DNA of 64,000 bases from Neoroseomonas marina (GTDB lineage Bacteria > Pseudomonadota > Alphaproteobacteria > Acetobacterales > Acetobacteraceae): contig NZ_JABBKX010000001.1 in NCBI RefSeq assembly GCF_012927745.1, forward strand, positions 62,001 to 126,000, read 5' to 3'. Positions 43,656-52,346 of the stretch are shown here, piece after piece. The translations under genes were made by a program, and so were the position numbers. Each line of letters opens with the position of its first letter. Position 1 is the stretch's first letter. The notes under the pieces are model-generated. The model saw only the letters and a list, made by a program, of their open reading frames with translations. It made no database searches and was not told where the DNA came from.

Positions 43656-44438
43656 ATGCCGCACGACTTGATCAAGACGTCCCGCGAGGGCGTCGTCGCC
43701 ACCGTCCTCATCGACCGCGCGGACAAGCGCAACTGCCTCGACCTGCCGATGTGGATCGCGCTGGGGGAGGCGTTCGACGCGCTCTCGGCCGACGAATCGC
43801 TGCGTGCGGTGATCGTGCGCGGCGCCGGCACCGAAGCCTTCTGCGCCGGGGCCGACATCTCGGCCTTCTCGCGGGAACGCGGCACGCCGGAACGCGAGGC
43901 GGTTTACGGCAGCGAGTTGCACAACGCCTTCCACGCCATCCGCACCTGCATCCACCCCACCATCGCCGCCTGTTCCGGCTGGACCATGGGCGGCGGCTGC
44001 GGCATCGCGACCATGTGCGACTTCCGCATCGGGTCGGAGGCCACGCGGATCGGCATCCCCGCGCGCAACCTCGGCATCTACTACGCCTTCGAGGAGATCG
44101 ACCCGATCCTGCAGATCTGCGGCTATGCCGTGACCGCCGAGATCCTGATCGAGGGCCGCGTCTTCAAGGGCGAGGAAGCCTTCGGGAAGGGCCTGCTGTC
44201 GCGCCTGGTGCCCGACGGCACGGTGCATGCGGAAGCGACCGCCCTGGCCGAGCGCATCGCGCAGGGCTCGCCGCTCTCGGCGCGCTTCCACAAATACGCA
44301 ATGCAGAAGCTGCGCGGCGCACAGCCGATCAGCGCGGCCGACCGAGAGCGCGAGGGCTCCTTCGCCTATACCGAGGACTTCCGCAACGCGGCCGAGGCCT
44401 TCCTCGCCAAGCGCAAGCCGGTGTTCCAGGGGCGGTAG
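43656..44438 (+). CDS. enoyl-CoA hydratase/isomerase family protein
   Basis: This 260-residue protein is a crotonase-fold enzyme. The oxyanion-hole blocks FCAGADISAFS and SGWTMGGGCGIATMCDFRIG match. The usual catalytic Glu positions are not obvious in ARNLGIYYAFEE, where Glu residues lie at the end of the segment, so it may be a hydratase, isomerase or hydrolase. It is 30 bases after the dehydrogenase gene, and probably part of the same operon, which would connect the phosphate/hydroxyacid chemistry to CoA esters. Confidence 0.9.
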   Translation: MPHDLIKTSREGVVATVLIDRADKRNCLDLPMWIALGEAFDALSADESLRAVIVRGAGTEAFCAGADISAFSRERGTPEREAVYGSELHNAFHAIRTCIHPTIAACSGWTMGGGCGIATMCDFRIGSEATRIGIPARNLGIYYAFEEIDPILQICGYAVTAEILIEGRVFKGEEAFGKGLLSRLVPDGTVHAEATALAERIAQGSPLSARFHKYAMQKLRGAQPISAADREREGSFAYTEDFRNAAEAFLAKRKPVFQGR

Positions 44439-44514
44439 CGACGACGGCCCACCAGGGCCGAGGCCGCGAAGCCCAGGCCGGCGAATGCCGGCCGCCACTC
44501 ACCGCTCCTTTACC

Positions 44515-44540
44515 TCCGGCGCGCCAGGATGCGCGCCGGA
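44515..44540 (+). promoter_or_regulatory. start-codon hairpin with ribosome site in the loop
   Basis: TCCGGCGCGC (44515-44524) and GCGCGCCGGA (44531-44540) form a perfect 10-base stem with loop CAGGAT. The loop displays AGGA (44526-44529), and the 3' arm ends on the A of the ATG at 44540. In the folded message the ribosome site would be exposed but the start held at the base of a stem. This is a candidate translation control element, not tested. Confidence 0.45.
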
Positions 44541-45670
44541 TGACCGCGATCCGCCACGACCTGCTCGAGCGCTTCGGCACGGCGGCCTACCAGCCGGCGA
44601 CCTTCCTCGACCGCGGCGTGACGGTGCCCTTCACCACGCCCTTCCTGCTCGGCGCGCGCATCCGCCCGACCGAGACGCGATCGGGGCTCGAACTCGTCAT
44701 CTCGAACCCCGCCGGTGGGCGCGGCTTCTACATCGTCCCCTGGGCCGCGATGCCCGAGGTCTGCTCGCCCACGCTGCATGACCGGCGCCTGTGGCAGCGG
44801 CTGTCGGACCAGACGGCGGTGACACCCTCCCTGGTGCGGGAGACGGCGCGCGCCGTCGCGGCCGAGGGCTTGGCCGGCCGTGCCGCCGCAGCCGCCGTCG
44901 CCGAGGCGCGCGGCGCCGAATCCGCCGCCCGGATGCGCGCGAACTTCCTGCTGCTGCTCGACCTGATCCGCCGCACCGAGACGCGGGAGGAAGCCGCCAT
45001 TCCCCCGCAATCCGACACGCCCCAGAACATCGAGACACGCGCCCGCCGCGCCGTGGCGCGCTTCGCCCCGCGCATCGGCGTCAGCGCCGAAATCGTCGCC
45101 GCCTGGCTCGAGGCGCTGGCCGCCGCCTTCTGCGGCGTCGGCGTGCCGGGCGACCGCACCGTCTCGCGCACCCGCGCCCTGGTCGCCGGCCTGCGCCGCA
45201 TGGTCGAGGAGATCGAGCTCTGGATCGCCCAGAGCCCCGATCCGGGCGAACAGCACGCGGCCGTGCTCGTCACCGACGCGGCGAAGCTGACGCTGCATTG
45301 CGCGGACGCCGCCTTCCGCGACCTCGACGGGCTGCTGTCGGACACCCCGACGCTGCTGCGCGCCTGGCGGGAGGACGCCGCACCGCTCGGCCGGCGCGCC
45401 ACGCGGCCGGATTGGCTGCTCGATGGCTGGCAGGTGATCTGCGAGTTGTGGCGCGACGCCGAGCCCGACAGCCGTGCCGGCGCGCTGTGGGAAATGGCCC
45501 TCCTCGCCCCCGTCATGCCGCGGGAGGTCGAGGACTGGCTCGGCGTCACCGAGGATTGGGATCGCCCGACCCGATTGCGCCGCCTGGTCCGCGCCAATGA
45601 GGACTGGCGAAGCGGCCGCATGATCGAGATCGTCGCGCGCAACGAGCGCCTGAGGGCGCGCGCCGAATGA
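44540..45670 (+). CDS. uncharacterised protein, first of an overlapping pair
   Basis: I do not recognise this 376-residue protein. It begins MTAIRHDLLERFGTAAYQP and is rich in Ala, Arg and Glu, with long stretches that look alpha-helical (around 90-180) and a Trp-rich C-terminus (LLDGWQVICELWRDAEP, GVTEDWDRP). No signal peptide, membrane segment or nucleotide motif is seen. It overlaps the next gene by ATGA, and both are similar in size and composition, so they probably form a complex. A hairpin covers its start codon. Confidence 0.78.
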   Translation: MTAIRHDLLERFGTAAYQPATFLDRGVTVPFTTPFLLGARIRPTETRSGLELVISNPAGGRGFYIVPWAAMPEVCSPTLHDRRLWQRLSDQTAVTPSLVRETARAVAAEGLAGRAAAAAVAEARGAESAARMRANFLLLLDLIRRTETREEAAIPPQSDTPQNIETRARRAVARFAPRIGVSAEIVAAWLEALAAAFCGVGVPGDRTVSRTRALVAGLRRMVEEIELWIAQSPDPGEQHAAVLVTDAAKLTLHCADAAFRDLDGLLSDTPTLLRAWREDAAPLGRRATRPDWLLDGWQVICELWRDAEPDSRAGALWEMALLAPVMPREVEDWLGVTEDWDRPTRLRRLVRANEDWRSGRMIEIVARNERLRARAE

Positions 45671-46863
45671 CCGCGGCGAACGCCGCCGAGCAGCGTCGGC
45701 TGACGCACGCCGTCGCCGCGGCCTCGGACGAGGCGCTGGCCCGTGTCGTCGCGGTCTTCGACCGCATGACGGACCGGCGGGAGGCCGACCGGCTGCTCGA
45801 CGCCGCGCGGCCGCGCCTGCGCCGGCTGCGGCCGCCACGGCCGATCTCCTTCGCGCGGCTGCTCTTCCTGCCGCTCGACGGCGCCATCGTCGATCCGCGC
45901 GCCTGGAACCGGAAGGAGGGCACGCTGCCGCGCAGCGCCCTGCTGCCGATCGGGACCGCGGTGCAGGCGGCGCTGGGCGCCGAGGCCGCCGCCATCGAGG
46001 AAGCCTTCGCCGGCGCGACCTTCGCCGATGCCGCCGCCATCGAGCGCGCCGGACGGCGGCTGTGGCGCACCGCCGCGGCGGCGACCGTGGCGATGCCGCC
46101 GCAATGGGAGGCGAGCGGCCTCGGCCCGGCCGATTTCCGCCATTGCGCCGCGCTGGCGGCCGGCGTCTGGCGCCATGCCGATGCGCTCTGGGCCGCGCTC
46201 GCCCTCGCCGCCGAGGGCCCGCCCGAGCCGATGGTCCGCGACGCCATCGCCGCCGCCGCCGGTGAGGAACCGATGGTCATCGAAGCGATGATCGCCACCA
46301 TCCTGCTCAAGGCCGCGCGGCCCGGCACCGTCGCGGCCGCCGCCGCGGCCTCTCCTGCCGCGCCGCCGGGCAGCGCGGAACGCGTGCTCGACCGCTGGCT
46401 CGAGGGCTGCACGCCCGACCTGCCGGCGGGCGATGCCGCCGGCGCCGCCCGCCTCGCGGAAGCCTTCGCCGAGGCCATCGAGGACCTCGATGCCTCCCCG
46501 ATGGTGCGTCGCCCCGAACGCCGCCAGCGCGTCGCCGCGCTGCGCCGCCAGGTGGACGAGGCCTGCCGCGCCGCCTTCGTCGACGCGACGACGCAGGGCC
46601 TGATCGAGCCCATGGCCCGCAACGCCGGGCGCATCGACGACGGCGCGATGATGCAGATCGAGCGCACGGCGCGATCGATCCGCCGGCTGGAACAGGCCGG
46701 GCGCGCCCTGGGCGGCGCGACCGCCTACGACGCCGCGCTGCGCCGCGTGACCGATGCCTTCGGCGCGCTGCGCGCCGCGCCGGGCGCGAACCCGGCGGAC
46801 CTCGCCAGGCTCACCGAGATCCTGGCAGGTCCCGAGGCGGCGCTGCGCCTGCTCGACGGCTGA
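45667..46863 (+). CDS. uncharacterised Ala/Arg-rich protein, second of the pair
   Basis: This 398-residue protein is also unassigned. It is strongly alpha-helical in appearance, with charged/Ala patterns such as RRLTHAVAAASDEALARVVAVFDRM and long helices at 240-330, but has no membrane helix, signal or known motif. The ATG overlaps the previous gene's stop by four bases. Its stop abuts that of the convergent ribonucleotide reductase gene. The strong coding pattern and coupling support a real gene, but function is unknown. Confidence 0.78.
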   Translation: MTAANAAEQRRLTHAVAAASDEALARVVAVFDRMTDRREADRLLDAARPRLRRLRPPRPISFARLLFLPLDGAIVDPRAWNRKEGTLPRSALLPIGTAVQAALGAEAAAIEEAFAGATFADAAAIERAGRRLWRTAAAATVAMPPQWEASGLGPADFRHCAALAAGVWRHADALWAALALAAEGPPEPMVRDAIAAAAGEEPMVIEAMIATILLKAARPGTVAAAAAASPAAPPGSAERVLDRWLEGCTPDLPAGDAAGAARLAEAFAEAIEDLDASPMVRRPERRQRVAALRRQVDEACRAAFVDATTQGLIEPMARNAGRIDDGAMMQIERTARSIRRLEQAGRALGGATAYDAALRRVTDAFGALRAAPGANPADLARLTEILAGPEAALRLLDG

Positions 46864-49284
46864 TCAGATCGGGCAGACGCCGCCGGCGCAGGCCAGATGC
46901 GCCATGTCCAGCGCCTCATGCAGCGCGGGGTCGCGGATGGCGGCGACGATGGCCTGGAACTCGGCTTCATCGACCTCCTCCTCGGGCAGGTATTCGTACC
47001 CGAGCGCTGCATCGGGCGCGGAGGGCAGCACGGCGCAGCAGCGCACCTGCGGCTGGTGCGTCAGCAGGATGTCGCGGAAGGCCTCGAGGTCGTGCCGGTC
47101 GGTATAGACCTTGAGCGTGTAGGAGATCTGGTTGCCCCGCTCGGCGCCGATCCAGTGGCGCTCCATCAGGGACAGCCAGCGATACTGCTCCTCCGGGCTC
47201 GCCTCCGGCGCGGTCTTGAGCCGGTCGCCGAGGCCGAGCCGCTGGATCAGCGGCAGCGTCGGGAAGCCGACGATGCTCATGCCGGGGAAGGATCGCAGCG
47301 TGCGCACCGGATAGCCGCGCGCCTCGTAGTCCGCGAGCAGCGGATCGGAATCCGGCAGCCAGTTCCCGGACTCGCCCTTGGTGCCCTTGAACTGCACCCA
47401 GCGCAGGTATTGGCGGCGGGCCGGCAGATGCGCGCCCTCGGTCAGGCCGAAAAGTTTGGACGTCGTGCCCGCGGGCTTCACCGTCGTGACGGTGAAGGGC
47501 CGCACGCGGCCGAGTTCCTCGGCATAGGCGTCGGCTTCCTCCTTCGCGGCCTCCGAGAAGCGCGCCAGGGCTTCCCAGAACGGCGCGGACTTCGCCTCGT
47601 CGAGCAGGTCGTCGAAGCCGAGGCCGAAGCGGGCCCAGGCCCATTCGTGCAGCCCGGTCGGCCCGATGCCCATGCGGTTGGTCCGCCGCACTTCCTCGGC
47701 ATAGAGCGCGTCCATGGAATTCGCCCGCATCAGGAAGCGCACGCCGAGGCGCACGGCGTCCTCCACGCGGTCGTCCCAGTCCGCGGCCATGGCGTCGGGC
47801 ATCACACCGGGCAGCACTGTCGCCGGATCGACCGGGCAAGCCAGCAACGGCGCGAAATCGGCGATGACGCAATAGCCGCCCGTGACGTGCAGGACGATCT
47901 CGCCGCAGGGGTTGGTGGTGCAGGGGAAATGCGCCTCGGCCGCGCGCGCCGCGAGATCCGCCAGCAGCGCCGAGGCATGGTCCACCTGGTAGCGCGCCGA
48001 GCGCACGTCGCGGCCGTCATGGTGCACGGGCTTCTCCCGCGCGCGGCCGGTGCGGTGGTCCTCCAGCATGTCGCCGTTGATGAAGCCGGGCTCGCCGTTG
48101 ACGAAGGCGCAGCGGGTGACGTCCTCGAAGACCTCCAGCGCGCGCTTGTCCTCGGCGCGCGCGGACCCGGCGCGGGCCGCCTGCACGCCGCGCCAGAAGG
48201 CGGCATCGACCATGACGGAATTGTTCGCCGTCCAGAGCCCGCCTTCCGACTTGGCACGGATGAAGCGGATGATGCCCGGGTCGCGCCAGTTCTTGGTCGC
48301 CATGCGCGCGGCGCGGCGGGCGCCTCCGACCTGCACCTCGACCGAGAGATGGTGGTCCACCAGCATCGCCTGTTCCCAGGGTTCGGCGAGGCGCCCGTCG
48401 CGCGCCGGGGCGATGACATCCCGGCGGATCGCCATGAAGGCGCGCATCAGCGACAGAGGCCCTGAGGCCGGCCGCCCCTGCATGCCGCCGATCGGCGCGC
48501 CGCGCGGGCGGATGGCGGAGAAGTCCAGCACCAGCGTGCGGCCGCGCGCGCCTTCGAAGGCGAGGCTTTCCAGCCGCTCGATCGCCTTGGCCCAGCCTTC
48601 GCGGCTGTCCTCGATGGCGTGCACGATCGCGCCGGCCGGCGCATCGGCAGTCGAAGCGAGCCATTCCTCCGCGATGAAGCGGCGTACGGCGGCCTCGTGG
48701 AACGCCGCTTCGCCGGTGCCCCAGGGCAGCAGGCCGAACTCCGTGCCGAAGCGGTGCAGCGACGCACGGTCATGGGGGAAGTCGGCATGGTCGGGCGAGA
48801 GGTGCAGCAGCACGTCCGGCGCCTGCGCCCAGTCGACCGCCACCAGCGCGTCGTCATAGGCGCGCCCGACGCCCGATCCGTTCAGCAGCAGGTAGAACTT
48901 GGCGAAGGAGGCGATCGCCGTCGCGCAATTGGTGAAGACCTCCATGTTGCGGCTGGCCTGCTGCGCGTCGCCATGCTGCAGGTGGCGACCGGAGGTGATC
49001 AGCGCGCCGGTCGCGATGGCGTTGCGCAGGCGGGCGCGTTCCGCGACCTCCCGCGCGCCCAGCGGACGGCCGAGCAACGACATGTTCCCTTCCGCGACAC
49101 GGTCGGCGACGCGGCCGAAGCATTCGGCATCGTAAGGGCGGAAGACGGTGCGGCGTGCGACGGCCAGGCCCATGCCGGCATCGAGCGGGCGCGGCGTCAG
49201 CGGTGCTTCCCCGAAGGCGCCCCCGGGCAGCGGCCGCACGATCCCGTTCGGTGCCAGACGGGCACCGGCCTGCATTCCATCCAT
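46864..49284 (-). CDS. adenosylcobalamin-dependent (class II) ribonucleotide reductase
   Basis: This 806-residue enzyme reduces ribonucleotides using adenosylcobalamin. Three sets of cysteines match the monomeric RTPR-type class II enzymes: Cys120 in FTNCATAI (the Cys119 equivalent), the thiyl-radical Cys460 in NPCGEIVLHV with Cys472 nearby, and the C-terminal redox pair in ACAGGVCPI. The GSGVG and NSVMVD blocks are also typical. It is longer than the 739-residue Lactobacillus enzyme. I place the start at 49284, with AAGGGGA upstream; the frame extends to 49338. A candidate NrdR box lies about 80 bases upstream. No cobalamin riboswitch is seen. Confidence 0.9.
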   Translation of the reverse strand: MDGMQAGARLAPNGIVRPLPGGAFGEAPLTPRPLDAGMGLAVARRTVFRPYDAECFGRVADRVAEGNMSLLGRPLGAREVAERARLRNAIATGALITSGRHLQHGDAQQASRNMEVFTNCATAIASFAKFYLLLNGSGVGRAYDDALVAVDWAQAPDVLLHLSPDHADFPHDRASLHRFGTEFGLLPWGTGEAAFHEAAVRRFIAEEWLASTADAPAGAIVHAIEDSREGWAKAIERLESLAFEGARGRTLVLDFSAIRPRGAPIGGMQGRPASGPLSLMRAFMAIRRDVIAPARDGRLAEPWEQAMLVDHHLSVEVQVGGARRAARMATKNWRDPGIIRFIRAKSEGGLWTANNSVMVDAAFWRGVQAARAGSARAEDKRALEVFEDVTRCAFVNGEPGFINGDMLEDHRTGRAREKPVHHDGRDVRSARYQVDHASALLADLAARAAEAHFPCTTNPCGEIVLHVTGGYCVIADFAPLLACPVDPATVLPGVMPDAMAADWDDRVEDAVRLGVRFLMRANSMDALYAEEVRRTNRMGIGPTGLHEWAWARFGLGFDDLLDEAKSAPFWEALARFSEAAKEEADAYAEELGRVRPFTVTTVKPAGTTSKLFGLTEGAHLPARRQYLRWVQFKGTKGESGNWLPDSDPLLADYEARGYPVRTLRSFPGMSIVGFPTLPLIQRLGLGDRLKTAPEASPEEQYRWLSLMERHWIGAERGNQISYTLKVYTDRHDLEAFRDILLTHQPQVRCCAVLPSAPDAALGYEYLPEEEVDEAEFQAIVAAIRDPALHEALDMAHLACAGGVCPI

Positions 49285-49364
49285 CGCGACATTCCCCTTC
49301 CGACCGCGCCGCCCCTCCGCGTCGCGCCGACAAGGCATCTGGTATCAGGAATGCCACTTCGCCG

Positions 49365-49380
49365 CCACTAGATGTTGTGT
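49365..49380 (-). promoter_or_regulatory. candidate NrdR box
   Basis: On the minus strand the sequence reads ACACAACATCTAGTGG, matching 13 of 16 positions of the NrdR consensus, including C(4), A(6), A(8), T(9), T(11) and G(13). It lies 81-96 bases before the reductase start. NrdR represses nrd genes in response to nucleotide levels. NrdR sites usually come in pairs about 30 bases apart centre to centre; only a degenerate second site (a GACAAC half and a CTAGCG half, separated by three extra bases) is visible near 49395-49415. Confidence 0.6.
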
Positions 49381-49464
49381 ATCCCAGGCCCAGCAACCGC
49401 TAGGGGTGGTTGTCGTGCGGGAATCGCGGGGGTAGGCCGGGTTCGCGCCTGCCCCGCGTGGAAC

Positions 49465-50712
49465 TCAGCCTCGGACCAGGGGGCAGCCGCCTTCGGAGAG
49501 CGGACGGAAGGCCTCCTCGGCCGGCACGGTGGCGCGGAGCTTGTAGAAGTCCCACAGGCCGCGGCTCTCCTCGGGCTTCTTCACCTCGAAGAGGTAGGCG
49601 GGGTGGATCTTGCGCCCGTCCTCGCGCACGCGGCCCGGGCCGAAGGCGTCGTCGTCGGTCGGCATGCGCTTCATGACGTTGACGACGTCGATGCCGCTCG
49701 CCTTGGCCCGCGCGGCGCCGACCTCCATCACCGCCTTCAGGTAGTGGACGCAGCAGGAATAGGTCCCCGCGTGCTCCTGGCTCGGCATGTTGTCGGGCGT
49801 GCGGCGCTGGATGCGCTGCGCGAGGCCGCGCGTGCGATCGTTGAGGTCGTGGTAGTAGACCTCGCTGAGCAGCATGCCCTGCGCGGCCTCGAGCCCGATG
49901 CCGCGGATGTCCTGCACGAACATGATCATGCCGGCGAGCTGCTGGCCGCGCCGCGTCAGCCCGAATTCGTGCGCCTGCTTGACGCAGTTCACCATGTCGG
50001 CCGCCGCCATGCCGAGGCCCACGACCTTCGCCCGGCTCGCCTGCGCCTGCAGCAGGAAGGAGGAGAAGTCCGACGTCCCGGGGAAGGGATAGCGGGCGCT
50101 GCCCAGCACCCGCCCGCCGGCCTTCTGGACGAACTGCCCGGTGTCGCGTTCCAGCTGGTGGCCGAAGGCGTAGTCGGCGGTGATGAAGTACCAGGAATCG
50201 CCGCCCGCCCGGACCGAGGCGCCGCCGACCACGTTGGCGAACATCCAGGTGTCGTAGGTCCACTGGATGGTGTGCGTGCTGCACTGCGCGCCGGTCAGCG
50301 CGGAGCTCGCCGCGCCGGAGGTGAGCTGGATCTTGTCCTTCTCCTTCACCAGGTTCGCGACGGCGAGCGCGACGGCGGAATTGTTCGTCTCGCAGATCAT
50401 GTCCACGCCGTCCTGGTCGACCCAGCGGCGGGCGAGCGCGAGCGCGACATCGGGACGGTTCTGGTGATCGCCCTGGATCACCTCCACGCGCACGCCGCGC
50501 TGCGCGACGCCGAGGTCCTCGACCGCCTGCTGCGCCGCCGCAAGGCTGGTCGGCCCGGAGGTCGACCGGTAGGGCCCCGAGAAGTCGGCCAGCACGCCGA
50601 TGCGGATCACCTGGTCCCGCGCCTGAGCCCAGACACGGCCGGTCGGCGCGATCGCGGCTGCACCGGCAGCGGCGCCCCCTGCCAGGATCTGGCGGCGGTT
50701 GAATGCGGTCAT
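49465..50712 (-). CDS. branched-chain amino acid/urea-type ABC substrate-binding protein (LivK family)
   Basis: This 415-residue receptor has a twin-arginine-like signal (NRRQILAGGAAAGAAAIAP) and a type-I periplasmic binding fold: IRIGVLADFSGPYRSTSG, VEVIQGDHQNRPDVALALARRW and the later YFITADYAFGHQLE. The family binds amino acids, urea, amides or aromatic acids. There are no neighbouring LivHMGF-type permease or ATPase genes. It diverges from the D-aminoacylase gene over 159 bases, which may mean the ligand is an N-acyl amino acid. Confidence 0.92.
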   Translation of the reverse strand: MTAFNRRQILAGGAAAGAAAIAPTGRVWAQARDQVIRIGVLADFSGPYRSTSGPTSLAAAQQAVEDLGVAQRGVRVEVIQGDHQNRPDVALALARRWVDQDGVDMICETNNSAVALAVANLVKEKDKIQLTSGAASSALTGAQCSTHTIQWTYDTWMFANVVGGASVRAGGDSWYFITADYAFGHQLERDTGQFVQKAGGRVLGSARYPFPGTSDFSSFLLQAQASRAKVVGLGMAAADMVNCVKQAHEFGLTRRGQQLAGMIMFVQDIRGIGLEAAQGMLLSEVYYHDLNDRTRGLAQRIQRRTPDNMPSQEHAGTYSCCVHYLKAVMEVGAARAKASGIDVVNVMKRMPTDDDAFGPGRVREDGRKIHPAYLFEVKKPEESRGLWDFYKLRATVPAEEAFRPLSEGGCPLVRG

Positions 50713-50871
50713 GAACGTTCCTCTGCTCGCGCCGGGGCTTGCTGCCCCTTGCTTCTGCGGGCCGCATGCTGGCCGGGCGCGGGGCGCCGATGCAAGGGGG
50801 CGGGGTTCCGCCGCGCGCCCGCCCGGTCCATGATCGGCGGATCCACTCTTCCTGTTCGGGACCGAGCGACC

Positions 50872-52326
50872 ATGGCGCTGCGCTGCGACCTCATCATCCG
50901 CGATGCGACGATCTTCGACGGCACGGGGGCGCCGCGGCAGCGCGGCGACGTCGGTGTCACCGGCGACCGCATCGTCGCGGTCGGCGACCTCGGCGGCTAC
51001 AGCGCCGACCGCGAGGTGATCGCGAAGGGCAAGGCGCTGGCCCCCGGTTTCATCGACGCCCACACGCATGACGACCGCGCGGTGATGTGCGGCGCCGAAT
51101 GCATGACCTGCAAGATCAGCCAGGGCGTCACGACCGTCGTCGTCGGCAACTGCGGCGTCTCGCTCGCCCCGGCCCGCTTCGCCTCCCGCCCGCCGGCGCC
51201 GCTCGACCTGATCGGGGAGGATGGCTGGTGGCGCTTCGACAGCTTCGGCGACTACGCCCATGAACTGAAGAAGCGCGGGTCGGAGGTGAACACCTACGCC
51301 CTGGTCGGCCACCAGACGATGCGCGTCGACGTGATGAACGGCGACGTCATGCGCCCGGCCAAGGATTCCGAGATCGAGACCATGCGCCTCAAGGTGCGCA
51401 ACTCGCTCGCCGAAGGCGCCTCGGGCTTCTCCACCGGCCTCTACTACCCGCTGAACATGCATGCGCCGACCGAGGAGGTGATCGCGGTCGCCGAGCCGCT
51501 GCGCGCCTATGGCGGCATCTACGTCACCCACATGCGCGACGAGGCCGACCGCGTCTGCGCCTCGATCGAGGAGACGGCGAAGATCGGCAAGCGGGTCGGC
51601 GTGCCGGTCTGGATCAGCCATCACAAATGCTCGATGCCCGAGAATTACGGCCGCTCGACGCAGACGCTGGCGCTGATCGACGCCTTCGCCGAGACCCAGG
51701 ACGTCTTCTTCGACATGTATCCCTACCCGGCGGGGTCCACCGTGCTGATGCCGGACCGGCTGCGCGACGATGTGAAGGTGATGATCACCTGGTCGGTCCC
51801 GCACCCCGAGATGGCGGGCAAGTACCTCTCGGACATCGCGCGCGGCTGGAACACCGACATCCGGATGGCGGCCCAGCGCCTGCTCCCGGCCGGCCAGGTG
51901 ACCTGGCAGATGGACGAGGAGGACGTGCGGCGGATCATGGCGCATCCGTCCTCGGTCATCGGCTCGGACGGCATCCCGCACGATGCGCATCCGCATCCGC
52001 GCCTGTGGGGCACCTTCCCGCGCGTCCTCGGGCTGTATGCACGGGAGCTCCGGCTGTTCAGCCTTGAGACCGCCATCCACAAGATGACGGGTCGCACCGC
52101 TTCCCTGTTCGGCATGATCGACCGCGGCGTGATCCGCGAAGGCGCCTATGCGGACCTGGTCCTGTTCGACGCCGATACCGTGATCGACAAGGCGACCTTC
52201 GAGGTGCCGAAGCAGGAGAGCGCGGGCATCGAGGAAGTCTGGGCGAATGGCGTGCCCACCTTCGTCGCGGGCAAGGGCGCGACCGGCGAAAAGCCTGGCC
52301 GGCTCGTCACGCGCAACCGGGTCTGA
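50872..52326 (+). CDS. N-acyl-D-amino acid deacylase (D-aminoacylase) family amidohydrolase
   Basis: This 484-residue enzyme is a Zn-dependent amidohydrolase of the D-aminoacylase type. Metal and catalytic residues: His64 and His66 in IDAHTHDD, the bridging Cys94 in VGNCGVS, His in WISHHKCS, and Asp in IGSDGIPHDAH. The Cys that bridges metals separates D-aminoacylases from ordinary dihydroorotase-like enzymes. It removes acyl groups from N-acyl-D-amino acids. It diverges from a Leu/Ile/Val-type receptor and converges with an AsmA-like gene. Confidence 0.92.
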   Translation: MALRCDLIIRDATIFDGTGAPRQRGDVGVTGDRIVAVGDLGGYSADREVIAKGKALAPGFIDAHTHDDRAVMCGAECMTCKISQGVTTVVVGNCGVSLAPARFASRPPAPLDLIGEDGWWRFDSFGDYAHELKKRGSEVNTYALVGHQTMRVDVMNGDVMRPAKDSEIETMRLKVRNSLAEGASGFSTGLYYPLNMHAPTEEVIAVAEPLRAYGGIYVTHMRDEADRVCASIEETAKIGKRVGVPVWISHHKCSMPENYGRSTQTLALIDAFAETQDVFFDMYPYPAGSTVLMPDRLRDDVKVMITWSVPHPEMAGKYLSDIARGWNTDIRMAAQRLLPAGQVTWQMDEEDVRRIMAHPSSVIGSDGIPHDAHPHPRLWGTFPRVLGLYARELRLFSLETAIHKMTGRTASLFGMIDRGVIREGAYADLVLFDADTVIDKATFEVPKQESAGIEEVWANGVPTFVAGKGATGEKPGRLVTRNRV

Positions 52327-52346
52327 GCGGCCTCCGCCGGGCCCCG

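Noticed and set aside
49285-49464. Cobalamin riboswitch upstream of the class II reductase
   Set aside because: GCCACT-like strings occur on the strand opposite to the reductase gene and other riboswitch elements are absent; the NrdR match is a better explanation.
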